From NCBI RefSeq assembly GCF_003435375.1, contig NZ_QWGL01000003.1:1-64000 (forward strand): a stretch of 64,000 bases of DNA. The letters run 5' to 3'. Below, one piece after another: positions 9,280-17,770 of this stretch. How positions within the stretch are numbered: the first letter of the stretch is position 1; every line of letters starts with the position of its first letter. The notes under the pieces were generated by a model. That model saw only the letters and a program-made list of their open reading frames with translations. It made no database searches and was not told where the DNA came from. A program made the position numbers and the translations under genes. This stretch comes from Clostridium sp. AM34-11AC. Its GTDB lineage: Bacteria > Bacillota > Clostridia > Lachnospirales > Lachnospiraceae.

Positions 9280-9687
9280 ATGTCATCATCGTTCCGGAAA
9301 AGTTTTCTGACTCATCTTCTAATTGGAGGAGTCATTGGAATTCTCTATTTTATTTTCAGTCACAGTTCTTTTTTTATGAACCGACTCATCAACTCCTTGT
9401 TTCTTGCCAGTTTCTTTCCCCTTATCTTTGGAGGTCTCCGATTTGTTAAAAATCTCGGAACCTTTGACCTGTTTATTTACAGCCATCGAAAACTCTGGAA
9501 GTACGGGAAACACCATGAAAAATTTGAAGAAGAAAATAAGAAGATTGCCCCGGCTTCCACACCTGAACTCGGATCCTACTACGAATACCGCAATTCCAGG
9601 AACGTATTTCCATCCTGTGCGGGACCGGTTCTGGCCGGCAGCTTATATCTCATTCTGTCGCTGTTTTTGACACTCTGTACCTTGTAG
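9280..9687 (+). CDS. DUF3899-like membrane protein
   Basis: A roughly 135-residue protein with an N-terminal membrane segment (about residues 10-30), a second pair near 35-60 and a C-terminal segment at about 115-135. The stretch GGLRFVKNLGTFDLFIYSHRK and the later YYEY resemble the DUF3899 family of small Firmicutes membrane proteins, whose function is unknown. I use the ATG at 9280 because AAAGGATGG lies upstream of it; the ATG at 9244 has no site. It is divergent from oppA and upstream of the amidohydrolase cluster. No functional link is evident. Confidence 0.6.
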   Translation: MSSSFRKSFLTHLLIGGVIGILYFIFSHSSFFMNRLINSLFLASFFPLIFGGLRFVKNLGTFDLFIYSHRKLWKYGKHHEKFEEENKKIAPASTPELGSYYEYRNSRNVFPSCAGPVLAGSLYLILSLFLTLCTL

Positions 9688-9850
9688 AAAGCTTTGCATA
9701 TTTTTGTGTTTTCACGAATTATCAAACAATTTACATGGATTATCATTGTTTTAAATTTATTTCTGCATTCATTATAACTTTTCAGAATATGGCTGGCAAG
9801 GTAATTTCCGCATTTCCGAAGTCTCATTTCTATTTTCCGGCACAAAAAAA

Positions 9851-9900
9851 TCGATTAGGTTGATTCACCCGTTTTTTTTTCTGTAAATCAACCTAATCGA
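9851..9900. repeat. 15-bp perfect inverted repeat with poly-T loop upstream of amidohydrolase A
   Basis: TCGATTAGGTTGATT (9851-9865) and its exact complement (9886-9900) flank a 20-nt centre containing nine consecutive T. It ends 12 nt before the first plausible start of the following gene. The T-run is inside the loop rather than after the stem, so it is not a normal terminator. It could be an operator, an RNA hairpin or a rearrangement scar. Confidence 0.75.
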
Positions 9901-9912
9901 AATCTGCGTTCT

Positions 9913-11061
9913 TTGCCAGCCCGATGTTCGCTGTGCAGCTCTTTTTTAATCGAAAACGGAAAAATATCCCGGGTAGGAAACGTAGGTCCTGTTCCCGCGG
10001 ACTGCGAAGTGATCGATGCTGCCGGAAGAGTGGTGACTCCAGGCCTCGTGGACGCCCACTGCCATATCGGACTCTGGGGAACCGCCAGTTCCGCGGAAAT
10101 GGACGGAAATGAAAATACCAGTCCAGCTCTTCCCGGACTCCGCGGAATTGACGCTCTGAAATGGAATGACGCCACCTTCGACGTTGCAGTTCGTCACGGC
10201 GTTACTACGGTCGTTACCGGCCCCGGAAGTTCCAATATTATAGGAGGAACGTTCACAGCCGTAAAAACCGCCGGAAAAAATCCCGACTCCCGCGTCATCT
10301 GTCAGGAAATCTGTATGAAGATGGCCCTCGGTGAAAACCCAAAAGTCAATTACGGCAGGAGGAACATGGCACCAAAAACGAGAATGATGAGTGCTGCCAT
10401 TATGAGGGAACAACTCTTCCGAGCGAAGGAATACTATAGAAACTATCAGGAACACGGAGAGGACCCTGATTTTCCATTCGATTTTCATATGCATTCTTTA
10501 ATGCGGGTCTTCGACGGTATGCGTGTCAAGATCCATGCACACCAGGCGGATGATATCCAAACTGCGATCCGGATCGCCAATGAATTCCATCTTCGTTTTT
10601 CCATTGAACACTGCACCGACGGCTATCTGATCATCGATGACCTTGTGAGAAATCATGTTCAATGCCTTCTCGGTCCTACCGTAGGAGGAAAAGGAAAAAT
10701 CGAAGCCAGAAATAAAACTTTTGAAGCAGGGCAGATTCTGGAGAACGCCGGAATCACGTTCGGCTTGATCACTGATGCGCCTTTCGTTCCGATTGAAGGT
10801 CAGCTTCTGCAGGCTGCTCTCTATGTCAAGAACGGACTTTCCCGGGAAATGGCTTTAAAATGTCTCACCATCAATAACGCCATCATTACCGACATTGACT
10901 CCCGTGTCGGCAGTCTGGAACCTGGAAAAGATGCGGATGTCGTGATCTGGGACGTAGAACCATTGGCAACTCTGAGTCAGGTCGGTATCGTTATCATCGA
11001 CGGTCAGATTGCATACAGGAGAAAGGCAGGTGAAAGCAATGTTGATTATCAGAAACTGTAA
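9913..11061 (+). CDS. Amidohydrolase family protein A, apparently short at its N-terminus
   Basis: A metal-dependent hydrolase of the dihydroorotase/imidazolonepropionase superfamily, 382 residues if read from TTG at 9913. Metal ligands are intact: H49-C-H51, H208-A-H210, H233 in EHC and D288 in ITDAP. The C-terminus has the usual GSLEPGKDADVVIWD. No Shine-Dalgarno precedes the TTG. The protein begins at FLIENGKIS, about 15 residues shorter than its neighbour, so the first beta strands of the small domain are missing. Either the true start has been lost or a frameshift lies in the T6 run near 9942 (ATG at 9924 is in another frame). Its 3' end overlaps the next gene by 23 nt. The substrate is unknown; cyclic or N-blocked peptides would fit the Opp and M20 neighbours. 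Confidence 0.75.
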   Translation: MPARCSLCSSFLIENGKISRVGNVGPVPADCEVIDAAGRVVTPGLVDAHCHIGLWGTASSAEMDGNENTSPALPGLRGIDALKWNDATFDVAVRHGVTTVVTGPGSSNIIGGTFTAVKTAGKNPDSRVICQEICMKMALGENPKVNYGRRNMAPKTRMMSAAIMREQLFRAKEYYRNYQEHGEDPDFPFDFHMHSLMRVFDGMRVKIHAHQADDIQTAIRIANEFHLRFSIEHCTDGYLIIDDLVRNHVQCLLGPTVGGKGKIEARNKTFEAGQILENAGITFGLITDAPFVPIEGQLLQAALYVKNGLSREMALKCLTINNAIITDIDSRVGSLEPGKDADVVIWDVEPLATLSQVGIVIIDGQIAYRRKAGESNVDYQKL

Positions 11062-12196
11062 TCTGATCAATATGGCCGGAATCTACGAAGAAAAAAAAGA
11101 TCTGGTTGTGGAGAATGGAAAGATTCTCGATATCTGTGATAACGCCGTGAGCAAATATAATGTAGGACATGTCAGTATCGATGCCTGCGGACACTATGTG
11201 ACTCCGGGGTTTGTAGAACCTCACTGTCAATTAGGAGTGCGCGAACAGGTCTTTCGTTTTGAGGGAGATGATTCCGATGAGTCCACGGATCCAATTCTTC
11301 CGCAGCTCCGTGCGTTAGACGCCATCAATCCTGCCGATGAGGGCTTTCAAATGGCACTTGCCGGCGGAGTCACCACGGCAGTCACCTGCCCCGGAGATGC
11401 AAATCTCATCGGCGGAACATGTGCCGCTATCAAGACCTCCGGTAAAACAGTCTCCGAAATGACGATGGTGCCTGAGCTTGCTTTTCACATGTGCCTAACG
11501 GATGATGTCAGAACGACCTATTCCAGCAAACGTGCCCCAAAAACAAGGCTTGCCAGTGCCGCTCTGATCCGTGAAGCATTGATGAAAGCAAAAAATTACC
11601 ACACGCTCTGGAAACTGTCCGAAGCGGATCCATCCAGGAAAGCGCCGAAATTCGACATGAAGCTTCATTCCCTCATGCGCGTGTTTGATGGGATGCCTGT
11701 CAAGATCACCGCAAAGAGAAGCCATGATATGACCACCGCCATTCGCATTGCCGAGGAATTCGAACTCAATTATATCTTGGAAGACTGTACCGAAAGCTGG
11801 CTGATTCCGGATATTCTAAAAAAACATCAGGTGAACTGCGTGGTTGGCCCATCTTATGGACAAAAAAGTAATGAAAGCCGCTACCGTGACCCTATCGTTG
11901 GTTCTGTACTTGAGGAACACGGCATTACCTTTGCCTCATCCACCGCTCATCCGCGAATGAATATTGAGCTGGCTGCGATTCATCTGACACTCATGTACAA
12001 AAAAGGGCTTACTGCTATGGCAGCTCTGGAATCTGCCACCATCAACGCAGCCCGTTTCTGTGGACTTGACCAGAGAGTCGGCAGTCTGGAACCTGGAAAA
12101 GATGCCGATATCGTCATCTGGGACGGCTATCCGCTAGACTACTATTCCTCCGCCTCTACGGTTCTGATCGAAGGAAAAGTCGTATACCAAAAATAG
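11039..12196 (+). CDS. Amidohydrolase-like protein B, catalytically degenerate paralogue
   Basis: A 385-residue paralogue of the preceding protein, sharing SLMRVFDGM, the APKTR segment and GSLEPGKDAD. Every predicted metal ligand is altered: H62-C-Q64 instead of HxH, T224-A-K226 instead of HAH, D249 instead of the conserved His, and A303 instead of the catalytic Asp. The fold and C-terminal half are intact and there are no stops, so this looks like a maintained pseudoenzyme, possibly a subunit of a heteromer with protein A. The ATG at 11039 follows AGGTGAAAGCA and lies inside the upstream gene, implying coupling. Confidence 0.8.
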   Translation: MLIIRNCNLINMAGIYEEKKDLVVENGKILDICDNAVSKYNVGHVSIDACGHYVTPGFVEPHCQLGVREQVFRFEGDDSDESTDPILPQLRALDAINPADEGFQMALAGGVTTAVTCPGDANLIGGTCAAIKTSGKTVSEMTMVPELAFHMCLTDDVRTTYSSKRAPKTRLASAALIREALMKAKNYHTLWKLSEADPSRKAPKFDMKLHSLMRVFDGMPVKITAKRSHDMTTAIRIAEEFELNYILEDCTESWLIPDILKKHQVNCVVGPSYGQKSNESRYRDPIVGSVLEEHGITFASSTAHPRMNIELAAIHLTLMYKKGLTAMAALESATINAARFCGLDQRVGSLEPGKDADIVIWDGYPLDYYSSASTVLIEGKVVYQK

Positions 12197-12223
12197 CTCT
12201 TACCCTACAGGAGGTATTTCCCT

Positions 12224-13420
12224 ATGAATCAGAATAAGTTAAAAATTATTGAGACCATTGACAAGATGCAAAATGAACTTCTGACACTTTCCCATCAGAT
12301 CCATGATCATCCGGAACTGGGATTCCAGGAACATCAGGCTGTAGGATTTATCCGCACATTTTTAAAAGGCCATGGGTTCGAGGTTGAAACCCCTTATTGC
12401 GGACTTGACACATCTTTCAAAGCAGTAAAAAAAGGAAAGCATGCAGGACCGAGAATCGCGTTTCTCGCAGAATATGATGCCCTTCGCGGAATCGGCCACG
12501 GTTGCGGTCACAATATTATTGCGACCTGTGCTGTCGGTGCATTTTCCGGTCTTGCCGCTCTCATGGACAACTATGATGGGGAAATCTCCATTATTGGCAC
12601 CCCTGCGGAGGAAGGCGGTGCCGGTAAAGTGATTCTTTTAGAGCGCGGCGGTTTTCATGATACCGATTATGCGCTTATGATGCATCCGTCAGGAGGCGGA
12701 TCGAATCTTGTAGGAAGAGGGGGACGCGCTGCCACAACCATCCGCGTCGCTTTCCACGGAAAAGCAGCCCACTCTTCTGCACCTTCGAACGGGATTAACG
12801 CGCTCAGTGCTGCAATCCATGTATTCAACCAGATTGATCTGATGCGTCCCACATTCCAGATTCAGGATAATATCAACGGTGTTATTTTAGAAGGTGGAAC
12901 AGCTGCCAATGTCATTCCTGCACTCGTCCGGTGTGAATTTAATCTCCGAGCGGAAACCATGATACGAATTGAGTTTCTTATTGATCTCGTGAAATCCAGC
13001 ATTGAACGGGCAGAATCCCTGACCGGAGCCAAGGCAGAGGTGGTTGTAGAACCGATCTACGCGGAACGCTACCCGAATAAGCCTATGTGCGAAGCTTTCA
13101 AAAATAATATGGAGTCTCTCGGAATTCACATGACCTGGCCAACACCGGGAAAACTGTACGGTTCTTCCGATATCGGAAATGTTTCGATTAAAATTCCGGC
13201 AATCCACGATTATCTGTCGATCACTGATGATAAAACGATTCAAAGTCACTCAAAAGCTTATGCAGACGCAGCCGCCTCACCGCAAGCCGATGAAATCTGC
13301 CTGAAGGGAGCCAAGGGTCTGGCCATGACTGCCCTGGATATCCTGGAAGACAGCAAATTCCGTGATGAGATCAACGCTTTCCATGATGCACAGGTGCCGG
13401 AACGATATCATGAAAAGTAA
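12224..13420 (+). CDS. M20 family metallo-amidohydrolase
   Basis: A 398-residue hydrolase of the M20 family, near the aminobenzoyl-glutamate/N-acyl amino acid hydrolase branch. Visible motifs are HDHPELGFQE, the metal-binding GHGCGHN, the EEGG segment with the catalytic acid, and HGKAAHSSAP in the dimerisation domain. AGGAGG is placed 9 nt before the ATG. It follows amidohydrolase B by 27 nt, so the three genes probably form one operon. Cleavage of an amide or peptide bond is expected; the exact substrate is not deducible. Confidence 0.88.
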   Translation: MNQNKLKIIETIDKMQNELLTLSHQIHDHPELGFQEHQAVGFIRTFLKGHGFEVETPYCGLDTSFKAVKKGKHAGPRIAFLAEYDALRGIGHGCGHNIIATCAVGAFSGLAALMDNYDGEISIIGTPAEEGGAGKVILLERGGFHDTDYALMMHPSGGGSNLVGRGGRAATTIRVAFHGKAAHSSAPSNGINALSAAIHVFNQIDLMRPTFQIQDNINGVILEGGTAANVIPALVRCEFNLRAETMIRIEFLIDLVKSSIERAESLTGAKAEVVVEPIYAERYPNKPMCEAFKNNMESLGIHMTWPTPGKLYGSSDIGNVSIKIPAIHDYLSITDDKTIQSHSKAYADAAASPQADEICLKGAKGLAMTALDILEDSKFRDEINAFHDAQVPERYHEK

Positions 13421-13461
13421 CGAATCCCATCCCAGTAATTGAAAGAAAGACAGAAAGGCAA

Positions 13462-13507
13462 AATAAGTCCTCTATCTGCGGATTTCTCCGTGAATAGGGG
13501 ACTTATT
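13462..13507. terminator. Bidirectional terminator between the M20 gene and metA
   Basis: AATAAGTCCTCTAT pairs with ATAGGGGACTTATT in a 14-bp stem (one G-T pair), followed on the minus strand by TTTT. It closes two convergent operons. Confidence 0.75.
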
Positions 13508-13556
13508 GAAACTTTAAGATCCTAAATCCCGCATAAAATAAGGGATTTCGAACCTT

Positions 13557-14477
13557 CTACTCCGTGTCCTCCTCCAGCGTATACGGAGTCACCTGATATA
13601 CGTAGTAGTTCAGCCAGTTCGTATACAGCGTGTTCGCCATATTTCTCCACATAAGCGGAGGAACGGAGAACGGGTCATCATGCTCATAGTAGTGGACCGG
13701 AAGCGCCGGATTTAAGCCTTTGTTGAGGTCGCGGTGATACTCGTTGTTTAAGGTCATACGGTCGTACTCCGGGTGGCCCTGAACGAAGATCTGGCTTCCG
13801 TCCTGGTTCATGACAAGGAAGACACCTGCCTCATCGGATTTAGCGAGGAGCCGGAGTTCCGGGTGCTTTAAAATATCCTCCTCGCGGACTTCCGTGTAGC
13901 GGGAATGCGGGCACTTGAAATAATCATCAAAGCTTCTTAAGAGCGGAACACGCTTATCCAGCGCTTTCTGTGTATACACACCGGAAAGCTTTTCTTTTCT
14001 TAAGTGTTTCGGGATCCCGTAATGGTAATAGAGTCCCGCCTGGGCACCCCAGCAGAGGTGCATGGTGGATGTCACATGGGTCTTGCTCCACTCCATGATC
14101 CGGGTCAGCTCTTCCCAGTAGTTGACCTCCTCAAACTCCATCAGTTCCACCGGTGCGCCGGTGATGATCATTCCGTCGAAATGTTTCTTCTTGATCTCCG
14201 GGAATGTCACATAAAACTTATTTAAGTGGCTGGCGGAGGTGTGGGTGGACTCATGGGTGGACATGGTCATGTAAGTGCACTCCACCTGCAGAGGTGTATT
14301 GGACAGAGCTCTTAAAAGCTGGGTCTCCGTGTCCTCCTTCAACGGCATGAGATTTAAGATCAGGATCTCTAATGGACGGATATCCTGGCTCTCCGCGCGG
14401 TCCTCGTCCATAATGAATACATTTTCGCTCTCAAGGATCGCTCTTGCCGGCAATCCATTCTGTATTTTAATCGGCAT
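13557..14477 (-). CDS. metA: Homoserine O-acetyltransferase of the MetA type
   Basis: Acylates homoserine at the first committed step of methionine synthesis. The 306-residue protein has the nucleophile C142 in HLCWGAQ and H235 and E237 in QGHPEYD. Position 111 is Glu (GAPVE). In this family Glu111 is known to go with acetyl-CoA and Gly111 with succinyl-CoA, so acetyl transfer is inferred despite the common name succinyltransferase. It overlaps the end of ligA by 11 nt and is the last gene of an rluF-ligA-metA operon. No SAM riboswitch or T-box is visible before it, so expression probably follows the operon promoter. Confidence 0.93.
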   Translation of the reverse strand: MPIKIQNGLPARAILESENVFIMDEDRAESQDIRPLEILILNLMPLKEDTETQLLRALSNTPLQVECTYMTMSTHESTHTSASHLNKFYVTFPEIKKKHFDGMIITGAPVELMEFEEVNYWEELTRIMEWSKTHVTSTMHLCWGAQAGLYYHYGIPKHLRKEKLSGVYTQKALDKRVPLLRSFDDYFKCPHSRYTEVREEDILKHPELRLLAKSDEAGVFLVMNQDGSQIFVQGHPEYDRMTLNNEYHRDLNKGLNPALPVHYYEHDDPFSVPPLMWRNMANTLYTNWLNYYVYQVTPYTLEEDTE

Positions 14478-16437
14478 TTTCTTCTTCTCCTATCATCTTC
14501 AGAAAATCCGCTTCGGAAAGGATCGGAATGCCAAGTTCTCTTGCTTTCTTATTCTTTGACGAATTGGATGTCACATCATTATTGATCAGATAACTTGTCT
14601 TTGCTGATACGGAACCGGCAGCCTTTCCGCCCAGAGATTCTATTTTTTCCTGAAGCTCCTTCCTGTTCGCGAAACGCTCCACGGAACCGGTGATCACAAA
14701 TGTCTTCCCGGCTAATGTCTGCTCCTCGTTCCTGACTTCCTTTTCGAACGTAAGGTCTGCCAGCAAATGATCCAGTGTCTCGTTGTTCCTGTCATTCTTA
14801 AAGTACGTCACCCACGCATCCGCAAGCACGCCGCCGATTCCATCAATAGAGTACAGCTCTTCCGCGCCAGCCTTCCGCATGGCATCCAGATTGAAATCGA
14901 AATGCCGGCAGATCACCTTCGCGTTGGCGAGACCGATCCCTGCGATTCCGAGACCAAAGATCAGCCGCGGCAGTGTGGTGTGGGACGCAGTCTTTGCGGC
15001 CTCGATGAGGTTCTCGTAGGACTTCTCGCCGAATCCCTCCATAGTCACGATGGCATCCCGGTGACGGTCCAGATGGAAGATATCATCGAATTCATGGATG
15101 AATCCCGCCGCGATGAACTTCTCAAGCGTCATCTCGGAGAGACCATCGATATTTAAAGCGTCACGGCTCACAAACAGATCAAAGCTCTTGATCTTCTTCG
15201 CCTGGCATTCCGGGTTCGTACAGTAGAGGGATTTCACATCGTTCAGGCTGCGGATCTCCGTCTTTCCGCCGCAGACCGGGCAGATCTTCGGGATATCCCG
15301 GACACCGCTTCTTGTGAGGTCATCCGCGATCTGCGGGATGATCATGTTCGCCTTGTAGACTGTGATCCGATCCCCGGCCCCAAGCTCCAGACCTTCCATG
15401 ATGCTGATGTTGTGGACGCTGGCCCGGCTCACCGTCGTTCCTTCCAGCTCCACGGGCTCAAACACGGCAACCGGGTTGATGAGTCCTGTTCGCGACGCGC
15501 TCCACTCGATATAGGAGAGCGTCGTCTCCTGGATCTCATCGGCCCACTTGAAGGCGATGGAATCTCTCGGGAATTTCGCAGTGCGCCCCAGGGACTGACC
15601 GTAGGCGATATCGTCATATAACAGCACGAGGCCGTCGGACGGGATATCGTAGTGCTCGATCTTTTCCGCGAATCCATGGACCGCCCCGGAAAGAGTCTCC
15701 GCGGTGACTTCCACGAATTCCACGGTCTCAAATCCAAGTCTGGACAGCCATAAGAACTGCTCTTTTCTTGAATTCTTAAAGTCCACGCCGTCCGCCCGCA
15801 CCAGGGCAAATGCCATAAACTGGACATTTCTCGATGCTGTGATCCCGCTGTTTAACTGGCGGACGGAACCGCTGCAGAGATTTCGCGGATTCTTATACTT
15901 TGCGTCCACGTCGGCGATGGAATCGTTCAGCTTTTCGAAATCAGAATAGCTGATCACCGCCTCACCGCGTAGGATCAGCTGCCCCTTGTAGGGGATCGTT
16001 GTCGGGATATTGATGAATGTCCGGGCGTTCGGCGTGATGACCTCGCCGATCTCGCCGTTTCCCCGGGTAACTGCCTTTGCGAGAACGCCGTCCTCATATG
16101 TCAGCACCACGGTGAGTCCGTCCATCTTCCAGGATAAAAGTCCCGTCTGTCCGCCGAGCCACTCCCTGAGCTCGTCGACGCTTTTCGTCTTATTTAAGGA
16201 AAGCATCGGCCGCTCATGGCGCTCTTTCGGGAGTTCGCTTAAGACCTCATATCCGACTTTCTGGGTCGGACTTCCCGCAAACACGGTTCCCGTCTCCTGT
16301 TCCAGCTTCAGGAGCTCGTCGTAAAGCCTGTCATATTCGAAGTTGCTCATGATCTCGCGGCTCTCCTGGTAGTAGGCCTTCGCAGCCTCGGAGAGAATCG
16401 GGATCAGCTCCTTCATCCTCTTGATCTTGTCGTCCAT
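14467..16437 (-). CDS. ligA: NAD-dependent DNA ligase
   Basis: Seals nicks in duplex DNA using NAD. The 656 residues show, in order: an N-terminal Ia-like segment, ERPMLSLNKTKSVDEL, the adenylation lysine K104 in KMDG, an OB-fold region, a four-Cys zinc site (CPVCGG and CTNPEC), helix-hairpin-helix repeats, and a C-terminal BRCT domain beginning near LAGKTFVITG. The active-site motif reads KMDG rather than the more common KLDG, and the protein is slightly short of the usual length. It overlaps rluF by 25 nt. A second ligA elsewhere in the genome cannot be excluded. Confidence 0.92.
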   Translation of the reverse strand: MDDKIKRMKELIPILSEAAKAYYQESREIMSNFEYDRLYDELLKLEQETGTVFAGSPTQKVGYEVLSELPKERHERPMLSLNKTKSVDELREWLGGQTGLLSWKMDGLTVVLTYEDGVLAKAVTRGNGEIGEVITPNARTFINIPTTIPYKGQLILRGEAVISYSDFEKLNDSIADVDAKYKNPRNLCSGSVRQLNSGITASRNVQFMAFALVRADGVDFKNSRKEQFLWLSRLGFETVEFVEVTAETLSGAVHGFAEKIEHYDIPSDGLVLLYDDIAYGQSLGRTAKFPRDSIAFKWADEIQETTLSYIEWSASRTGLINPVAVFEPVELEGTTVSRASVHNISIMEGLELGAGDRITVYKANMIIPQIADDLTRSGVRDIPKICPVCGGKTEIRSLNDVKSLYCTNPECQAKKIKSFDLFVSRDALNIDGLSEMTLEKFIAAGFIHEFDDIFHLDRHRDAIVTMEGFGEKSYENLIEAAKTASHTTLPRLIFGLGIAGIGLANAKVICRHFDFNLDAMRKAGAEELYSIDGIGGVLADAWVTYFKNDRNNETLDHLLADLTFEKEVRNEEQTLAGKTFVITGSVERFANRKELQEKIESLGGKAAGSVSAKTSYLINNDVTSNSSKNKKARELGIPILSEADFLKMIGEEENAD

Positions 16438-17426
16438 ATTTTATGCTCCTTGCGCTCCGGCGCACCCGGTTTCCAGCTTTCCGGGGATGCGGGGGCTTTC
16501 TTTTCCGGCTTTATTTCACCGTCCTGACGGACATTTCTCCATATTTTTCCGGTTCCGGTCTTTTTCTCGAACGTTTTTCCCTCGTTATTTTTATCTGACG
16601 GCTTTCTTCCGCCAGGCTTTCCCTGATATCCTGAGCTTCCCGGCTTTCTTTCTCTCTTCGCCGGATCCACAATCTTTCCAAGTTTTGCGGCTTCCCTCGC
16701 CGGAAGGTTTGTGGAACCTTCCACCATACGCATCAGGTCACCCAGTTCTTTTTCCGTCAGTTCCCGGTATTCTCCGCGCTTTAATGTACCCAGCTGGAGA
16801 TTCATGATACGCACGCGCTTTAAATTCATTACATGATAATCCAGCGCACGGCACATTCGGCGGATCTGGCGGTTTAAGCCCTGGGTCAGGACGATATGGA
16901 AGGTGTGGCTTCCGGTCTTCCAGGCGCGGCACGGCTTCGTGGTCACATCCAGGTCCTCGATCCGGACGCCCTCGCACATCTGTTTTAAAAATTCTTCCGT
17001 CACCGGGTGGTTGACAGCTACCGCGTACTCTTTCTCATGAGCATTTCCACCGCGGAGGATCTTGTTGACGATGTCGCCCTGATTTGTCATGAGGAGAAGT
17101 CCCTCGGAGTCCTTATCGAGACGTCCGACCGGGTAGATCCTCTGTGGGTAATTTAAAAATTCCACGATGTTTTCTGCATGATCCTTGTCGGAAGTCGTAC
17201 AGACGATTCCCCTCGGCTTATTCACGATCAGAAATACCGGTTTTTCCTTCTCGCCCACCGGCTTTCCATCACAGACCACCTTCTGTCCCGGCCGTATCTG
17301 CATTCCCATCACGGCGATCTCGCCGTCCACACGAACCTTCCCTTCCTCCACAAGTCTGTCTGCCTCTCTTCTCGAACAGACTCCAGCGTCACTCAGATAT
17401 TTATTTAAACGAATCGTTCCTTCCAA
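16413..17426 (-). CDS. rluF: 23S rRNA pseudouridine synthase, RluF/RluB type
   Basis: Converts a uridine in 23S rRNA to pseudouridine. The 337-residue protein has an N-terminal S4 RNA-binding domain (RLNKYLSDAGVCSRREADRL). The catalytic domain has D104 in GRLDKDSEGLLL and the later GLNRQIRRMC. After about residue 240 a basic, low-complexity tail rich in Lys, Gly and Glu is added, as in RluB/RluF proteins. The start codon is TTG, supported by GGGAG seven bases ahead. RluF is favoured over RluB by the NAHEKEYAV segment, but the exact target uridine is uncertain. It leads a three-gene overlapping operon. Confidence 0.85.
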   Translation of the reverse strand: MEGTIRLNKYLSDAGVCSRREADRLVEEGKVRVDGEIAVMGMQIRPGQKVVCDGKPVGEKEKPVFLIVNKPRGIVCTTSDKDHAENIVEFLNYPQRIYPVGRLDKDSEGLLLMTNQGDIVNKILRGGNAHEKEYAVAVNHPVTEEFLKQMCEGVRIEDLDVTTKPCRAWKTGSHTFHIVLTQGLNRQIRRMCRALDYHVMNLKRVRIMNLQLGTLKRGEYRELTEKELGDLMRMVEGSTNLPAREAAKLGKIVDPAKRERKPGSSGYQGKPGGRKPSDKNNEGKTFEKKTGTGKIWRNVRQDGEIKPEKKAPASPESWKPGAPERKEHKIWTTRSRG

Positions 17427-17479
17427 TCTACTTCTCCCTTTTATTCATAATTTATGATCCAAAATTTATCCTTTCGCCC

Positions 17480-17508
17480 ATTATATCGTTTCTGAGGGGC
17501 GAATGCAA
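17480..17508 (-). promoter_or_regulatory. Sigma-A promoter of the rluF-ligA-metA operon
   Basis: TTGCAT, 17 bases, then a perfect TATAAT, about 55 nt before the TTG start of rluF. It begins directly after the T-run of the tRNA terminator. Confidence 0.75.
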
Positions 17509-17556
17509 GAAAAAAACGCCTGTCAATCCGGGACATTTCCCAGATCTGGCAGACGC
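17509..17556 (-). terminator. Intrinsic terminator downstream of tRNA-Arg
   Basis: On the minus strand CGTCTGCCA and TGACAGGCG form an outer stem with a GGG/CCC inner stem, followed by seven T. It isolates the tRNA from rluF. Confidence 0.7.
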
Positions 17557-17597
17557 TTTCCTGTCTCACTGCCCCGGTATCCCGGGACATCAAAAAA

Positions 17598-17669
17598 TGC
17601 ATCTGATAGGAATCGAACCTACGCACGCGGCTCCGGAGGCCACTGCTCTATCCACTGAGCTACAGATGC
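17598..17669 (-). tRNA. tRNA-Arg (anticodon CCG)
   Basis: A 72-nt cloverleaf: acceptor GCATCTG/CAGATGC with discriminator A, D stem GCTC/GAGC, anticodon stem GTGGC/GCCGC around loop CTCCGGA, and T arm GTAGG-TTCGATT-CCTAT. The anticodon CCG reads CGG. No CCA is encoded; T residues follow the discriminator directly, so CCA must be added by nucleotidyltransferase. Confidence 0.95.
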
Positions 17670-17678
17670 ATCTCTAAT

Positions 17679-17707
17679 AGTATACAATAATTTTCTGATT
17701 CATGCAA
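17679..17707 (-). promoter_or_regulatory. Sigma-A promoter of tRNA-Arg
   Basis: TTGCAT, 17 bases, TATACT, ending about 9 nt before the mature tRNA 5' end. Confidence 0.75.
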
Positions 17708-17770
17708 GAGGATGAGAATTATTTTTTTGTATATTTTTTCACTCAATTTTTCTAAACTAAGGATGCATGC

